From Ulota crispa (lineage: Eukaryota > Streptophyta > Bryopsida > Orthotrichales > Orthotrichaceae), in contig OY987246.1 in NCBI GenBank assembly GCA_963920765.1, positions 12,210,868 to 12,274,867 on the forward strand: a stretch of DNA of 64,000 nt, in the 5' to 3' direction. A program made the translations under genes and the position numbers. Positions within the stretch are counted from its first letter, which is position 1, and every line of letters begins with the position of its first letter. This document shows positions 59,250-64,000 of the stretch, piece by piece. The notes under the pieces were generated by a model. That model worked only from the letters and a program-made list of their open reading frames with translations, was not told the DNA's origin and did not search any database.

Positions 59250-59535
59250 CACTACAAGAAAAAGGGCCATTTTTTACTAAGGATTTTGACTACCAAAACA
59301 CTAAGATGATTATACTTTCTTGACTAGTATTTATGACCACATGAAGTCATAAGTAATTTAAGTTATGACTACATGTAGTCATAAATTAAATTATTCATGA
59401 CAAAATGAAATGATTCAATCATAAATTAATTACTTATGACTACATGTGGTCATAAATACTAGTCACAAAAGTGTAGTTGTTTTAGTATTTTTTGTAATCA
59501 AAATCCTTAATCAAAGATGGCCCCTTTTTGTAGTG
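59250..59535. mobile_element. CACTA-derived MITE with intact AAT duplication
   Basis: CACTACAAGAAAAAGGGCCA at the left and GGCCCCTTTTTGTAGTG at the right, flanked by AAT on both sides (59247-59249, 59536-59538). A 3-bp duplication is the CACTA signature. Internally TATTTATGACCACATGAAGT faces ACATGTGGTCATAAATA, so the element is largely palindromic. Confidence 0.92.
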
Positions 59536-59847
59536 AATATGTTGGATTTTTTTTTTCAAATTGTTAGTAAATTAAAAGTATAAGATGACCATGCTTATTT
59601 ACTTACTTGGATAATATTGGATGTACATATATCCTAGATTTTTTTATATTGCATACTAGCTAACTTTCCAAGGTATTAAGGGTGGGGTTGACTTTAGCTT
59701 TGCAATTTGGACAAACCTTGTTATCTTGCAATCAATGCACTTGGAATGAAACTAATTTATGTCCACCATGCAACTCCACAATCTCTTGCCCATCTTTGTG
59801 TCCATGTAGACATATAACAGTATTGTGTGAATGTGTATATATATATA

Positions 59848-60203
59848 CTCCCTCCGTCCCAAAATGATCTTCATGTTGACCTTTATTTAGTGTCCCAAAA
59901 TGATCTTCTTGGAGGAGGAAAGGAGATAGTGACACTTGCACATAGTCCAAAAGCATAGGCATGTTAACCAATCCCATGCCTTTAAGTGCGTGGCCACCGG
60001 TGCTCTTCAAGAATGCCTCAAAATTTCAATTTTCAAGCACTTTGAAACCACACTTTGAAAACTAATTTGGAATTTGAAAATTCAGAACAATAGGAGGACA
60101 TCAAACTCTATTCATAGGTCAAAAAATATTTGAAAAATGTTTCTTTTTGAGTTTAATCTACAACATTTTGTGTAACAAGAAGATCATTTTGGGACGGAGC
60201 AAG
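59848..60203. mobile_element. Stowaway MITE (Tc1/mariner), 356 bp
   Basis: CTCCCTCCGTCCCAAAATGA at the left; the right end TCATTTTGGGACGGAGCAAG complements to CTTGCTCCGTCCC. It is flanked by TA. CTCCCTCCGTYCC is the textbook Stowaway terminus. The word CCCAAAATGATCTTC is repeated 36 bp inside the left end. Confidence 0.93.
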
Positions 60204-60212
60204 TATATAAAA

Positions 60213-60600
60213 TTGGTAACGCGACACCCTAAATTGCTAAGGGGACACCCCTTGTGAGCATGAAATGTGATTTTTAATGCTAATATTTTTATTGGATCAA
60301 AGATTTGTTTCACCTTTAGCATTCTAAGGTTATACTAAAAAGAAGGTGTAGTTAAATTTGAAACTAAAAATATAGGAATTTTGAGTTACTTAAAGCAAAA
60401 ATACATCAAAAAATAGTATTGGTACAATGACATTTCAACAAAAATTTGTATTTATCATGTTTTCATTCAAGGATGTGGTAATGTTATGATTGAATGAATG
60501 ATGGACCACTTGAATAAACAAAAAATAGCAATCAATTATCAAATTTCATGCTCACATGGGTGTCACTTTAGCAATTTAGGGTGTTCTGTTAGCAATTCCC
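60213..60600. mobile_element. MULE-type MITE, second ACACCCTAAATTGC copy
   Basis: GGTAACGCGACACCCTAAAT at the left; right end TAGGGTGTTCTGTTAGCAATTCCC. Shares GGGGACACCCCTTGTGAGCA and AAAGCAAAAATACATCAAAA with 57069-57422. The outermost left bases have decayed. Confidence 0.75.
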
Positions 60601-61829
60601 TCTATATATAAAATGTTTATTAAAAAATCCCATATTATATTTATATATATTAAATGTATGATTGCAAGTCCATATTCAAAATCAAAATAATTGATATACA
60701 TGATGAAAAAAATTCTGAATAGTTTAAGAAATATGTTAAAATTTCTCCAAAAATATACACAAACATTTATGTTTATAAACTGGTGCTTTTCCTCTCATTT
60801 TCTTGTGGATGATGATTTGCCAAAAAAATCGCTTAAGGCCTTACCAATATTGATTGCATAAACTGTGCTTGTAGTCTCTAGTATTTTTAGTGTTGAAAAA
60901 GTTTCATATTAAATTAATCATTCTTTGATTAAATGTGCATATTTCAAAAAATATTCTAGTTCTATTTTAAACCACTTAGACAAATGTGAATTGGATTGCA
61001 TACAATTCGAATGGTATACTTTCAGAAACAAAGGTGTTCATTTTAAGTTGTGAGTAATGAAAACAACCTCTACTGTCCTTATTTGTACACAGATTGAAAT
61101 CCTTGTACCTACGACGTTTTGTTCTATTCTACAGCCGTATATTCTATTTATGCGTTTGTTTTAATAAAAGTTGTTTACTCAAGAGGAAAATTTGATGTTT
61201 TGTTGAAAAATCAAACATGGTTTGAAGTAAGACAATCAAAGTATTCAAATTTCGATTTTAGCAAGACTACAATAACTTCTAGAATTTTATGAGCATATTC
61301 TGTTGATTTTATAAACGCAATGGACGGAGCATTTGTGATGACCCAAGAATCTCTTAAACAGCTGTGTAGAGATTTGAAATTGTAATTTTCAAATTTCATA
61401 TAGTTTCTTTGAATATTTAAATTTATTTCCATTGTTGCATAAAGATTCATTTTATTTTATATTCAACTGTGTTTAAATATGTTGAAATCTCTAAGTTTCA
61501 TTGTTAAATGTTGGTTAATTCAATAGATCATTATCAAGAGAAAATATTTGCATATAATTTGCTGTTGTTGGTCAAGATAAATATTTTACAGCTAAAAATG
61601 TCTTAAATTGATTAGTTCTTTATAAGGTATTTTGAAATTGCATGAACTCGTCTGATGGAGTTCCCTTTTGCTTAATTAAATCATGGACAATTGATTAAGT
61701 CCACATTAATTGAGAAAGAATTTGAACTTTGTTGCGACAAAACTTAACAATTTATTGAAGTACATAAGCATGTTTGGACCTCTTGTTGACAACATATTCC
61801 ATTTTTAACATTCAACTTGCAAATTTTAG
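60601..61829. other. AT-rich upstream part of DNAAF1; first exon not found
   Basis: DNAAF1 homologues have 10-20 residues before the first exon identified here. A short coding exon ending in two bases of a Leu codon (before GTATTCAAG at 61830), plus the promoter, should lie in this stretch, but I could not place it with confidence. Confidence 0.4.
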
Positions 61830-63933
61830 GTATTCAAGTTGTCCGCAACTCAATGATGTTATACATTTGCATCAAAAGGTTGTAAATTTTAATCCAAAGT
61901 TATGAATATTTTGTATGTGTCAATTACATATTACATTATTTTCACTAAAATGTTACATATTTCATTCATAGTTTAGTAAATTAAAAGCATATAAAGATCT
62001 GATTTTAAACATTGAAATGTAATAAAATGGACTTTTCACAATATTGATAGGGAATTACAAAAATTCAAGCCTTAGAAGAATACACAGGATTACGCACAAT
62101 TTATCTTGAATGCAATGGTATAAATCAAAGTCACCAAATTAAAAGTGTTCATGTGTAATATATAGGTCGACTCATTTTTCATGTTTACATTGTGAGTATA
62201 TATTTTTAGTGCTAACACAAAAAAATGAATGGATTTTGTTTGGTGTAGCTATATCTCAATTGGATGGTTTGGCACCTCTAATAAACCTTTGTTGCCTTTA
62301 TTTAAATCAGGTTGATTATACACTATGAATTGTCTATGTGTTTAATTTGAGAATGTACAAAATTTGGTACTATTAGCATTCAATTTATATGTAAGAATCA
62401 TAGACATTCCTCATAAAAAATCCACATAAAAAATATAAATGGTTTGCTACTTTGTTTTGTATAAATTACTATCACAAATTGTATAAAAGTCTTTGCCAAA
62501 CATTTAATTCCATTTTACACTTACACTCTAATAATAAAAAACTGAACCTCAATCTAGCTTTACTAAGACAACTATTTTCTAAATAGTTTTAAAAATCTCA
62601 AACTTTTGTAAGAGTCACATGTTTTTAGATAGATTTTTTAATGTTTTTGATGCTAATCTAAATGTCTACATACAAATAATTGCAAAGTTAAAATTTGTCT
62701 TCTTTGCGTAATTTGTACATAGTTGAAACACCTTTTTGATATTTAGATGAACTTGGTGAAATTTCAAACTAGTGAATTAAGCATAACAATGCAGAATTGC
62801 ATTGAGCACATTGTTGGTTTGGAATCACTTCAACATTTGGAAATAATTGATTTGGCAGACAATCAAGTAAATTATTTGGTTGTATACTTATTATTTTCAA
62901 GTTTTCATCTCAAATTTTTAATTTTAAGCTTTATTATTCATATGCACATAAATTTGATTTTTTGATTATAATTGAAATCATTTTGCTTAAGATTTTATTC
63001 TAATGGTGTACAATACCAAGGTTATATAATTTAAACTATTGATATACTTACTATTAATATATTACATTAGATAAATCATGAGATGCTGTTTACAATGTTT
63101 TCTTGCATTACATTTAGTTATACTAAGAATAATAAATCAATATTTGATTTGACACTTTGGCTTCTAACATATAGATTAGAAAGGTAAAAGGACTTAGTTG
63201 TTTGCCGTATTTGCGACAACTCAATTTATCAGGAAATTCTATATGTCACGTAGATGATGTAATTCATTTGAAGGTAATTACTCTAACTTTTGTTGATACA
63301 TGTGAATTTTTATTAATGAATTCTTATAAAAACATGTATTTCAATATAAAAAAGGGAATTGATATGTGTACCACACCTTCTTGACTATCCTACCACACCC
63401 CAAGGTAAAGTTTAGATTTCTACCATCAAAAAGCTGAATTTGAGAATTTAGAATTCAGATTTGGACTCAAAGATTGTGATTTTGTTTAGAATCACAAAAA
63501 AATGTTGTAATTGAACAACACCCAATGAAAAAGCTTAACTCGGGGGAAAAATATTACATTTACTTTTGTTTATAAAAAAGACAACCTTTCTCATTGGGTG
63601 TTTTTCAATTAGAACTTTTTTTGTGATTTTAGACAAAATCACAGTCTCTAAGTCCAAATTCTCAAATTCAACTTTTTTGATGGTAGAGATCTAAAACTTA
63701 CCTCGGGGTGTAGTGGGATAGTCAAGAAGGTGTGGTACGCATATCAATTCCCTATAAAAAAATTTAACCAATTAACAATGGTTTACCAGAGCATGTAACA
63801 TCCACAAATACTTTTTCAACTAGGTTTTATTTTTTCACAAACTGTAAATATTTTTTCCAAATTATAGGATTGCCAAAGTTTGAGATCACTTGATATATCA
63901 AAGAATAGAATTGAAAAAGAGGAAGCATTAGAC
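61830..63933 (+). CDS. DNAAF1: DNAAF1/LRRC50 dynein-arm assembly factor (partial)
   Basis: Six exons identified: 61830-61878, 62051-62117, 62249-62310, 62795-62866, 63175-63273 and 63868-63933, all GT-AG and phase-consistent, continuing past the window. Translation: YSSCPQLNDVIHLHQK, then GITKIQALEEYTGLRTIYLE, DGLAPLINLCCLYLNQ, NCIEHIVGLESLQHLEIIDL, VKGLSCLPYLRQLNLSGNSI, CQSLRSLDISKNRIEKEEAL. These are SDS22-type leucine-rich repeats. The opening, PxLNDVxYLHxKGF then LEEYTGL..LWLECNGI in animals and Chlamydomonas ODA7, is specific to this family. The protein acts in the cytoplasm, with chaperones, to preassemble axonemal dynein. The 5' exon and the C-terminus are outside what can be seen. The last intron shown contains a 399-bp MULE-type MITE. 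Confidence 0.93.
63354..63752. mobile_element. MULE-type foldback MITE with perfect 9-bp duplication
   Basis: GGGAATTGATATGTGTACCA at the left and GGTACGCATATCAATTCCC at the right, with arms of about 190 bp (TTTCTACCATCAAAAAGCTG; GAATTCAGATTTGGACTCAA). The flanks are identical 9-mers TATAAAAAA (63345-63353, 63753-63761). Same family as 29769-30157. It lies in a DNAAF1 intron. Confidence 0.93.
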
Positions 63934-64000
63934 GTATGTCATTTATAACTTTTAAAGTTTACAAATTTTGTATACAATTTTATTGTAATGGACATTTTAT

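Overview
This is a nuclear window from a plant. The host genes are plant-type: a UBC8-class E2, a LAZ1/DUF300 membrane protein, an IDM1-like PHD-finger acetyltransferase, an organelle-targeted RNase III, the RNase P/MRP subunit POP5 and a plant initiator tRNA-Met. They have many GT-AG introns, low GC and a dense load of small DNA transposons. The right edge carries exons of DNAAF1/LRRC50, a dynein-arm assembly factor that is useful only where motile flagella are built. Together this points to a plant with swimming sperm (bryophyte, lycophyte, fern, cycad/Ginkgo or streptophyte alga), not a flowering plant. The species cannot be named from the sequence alone. No LTR retrotransposon, virus-like element, CRISPR or bacterial-type operon was recognised.

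Layout. 0-10 kb is repeat territory: a CACTA-type end, palindromic foldbacks, a three-copy dispersed repeat, an unrecognised broken coding locus (RING-like plus coiled coil, about 3.7-6.1 kb), a PIF/Harbinger MITE with another MITE nested in it, and two TTAA-flanked piggyBac-like elements. 10.2-12.4 kb (minus) is the E2 gene, 4 exons, 148 codons. 16.1-24.5 kb (minus) is the LAZ1-like gene, 8 exons, 483 codons, with introns full of MITEs and tandem repeats and a 69-bp minisatellite abutting its stop. 28.2 kb (plus) is initiator tRNA-Met. 30.9-37.5 kb (minus) is the IDM1-like gene, 11 exons, about 942 codons.

38-46 kb is again gene-poor: a degenerate satellite, a complete-looking short Helitron with an internal minisatellite, further Helitron ends and a dead Tc1-like DD34E transposase gene. 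46.6-52.6 kb (minus) is the RNase III gene, 10 exons, 490 codons, with a GC-AG first intron. It is head to head, across 531 bp, with POP5 (53.1-55.0 kb, plus, 3 exons, 149 codons). 55-61 kb holds tandem duplications, a 23-bp minisatellite and a series of MITEs (MULE-type, PIF, Tc1, CACTA, Stowaway). 61.8-64 kb (plus) is the 5' to central part of DNAAF1, continuing beyond the window.

The host genes are unrelated housekeeping or regulatory loci. The one pairing that looks functional is the divergent RNase III/POP5 promoter, since both products process RNA. Exon boundaries were placed by hand from reading frame, splice dinucleotides, intron phase and remembered family sequences; no database search was possible.
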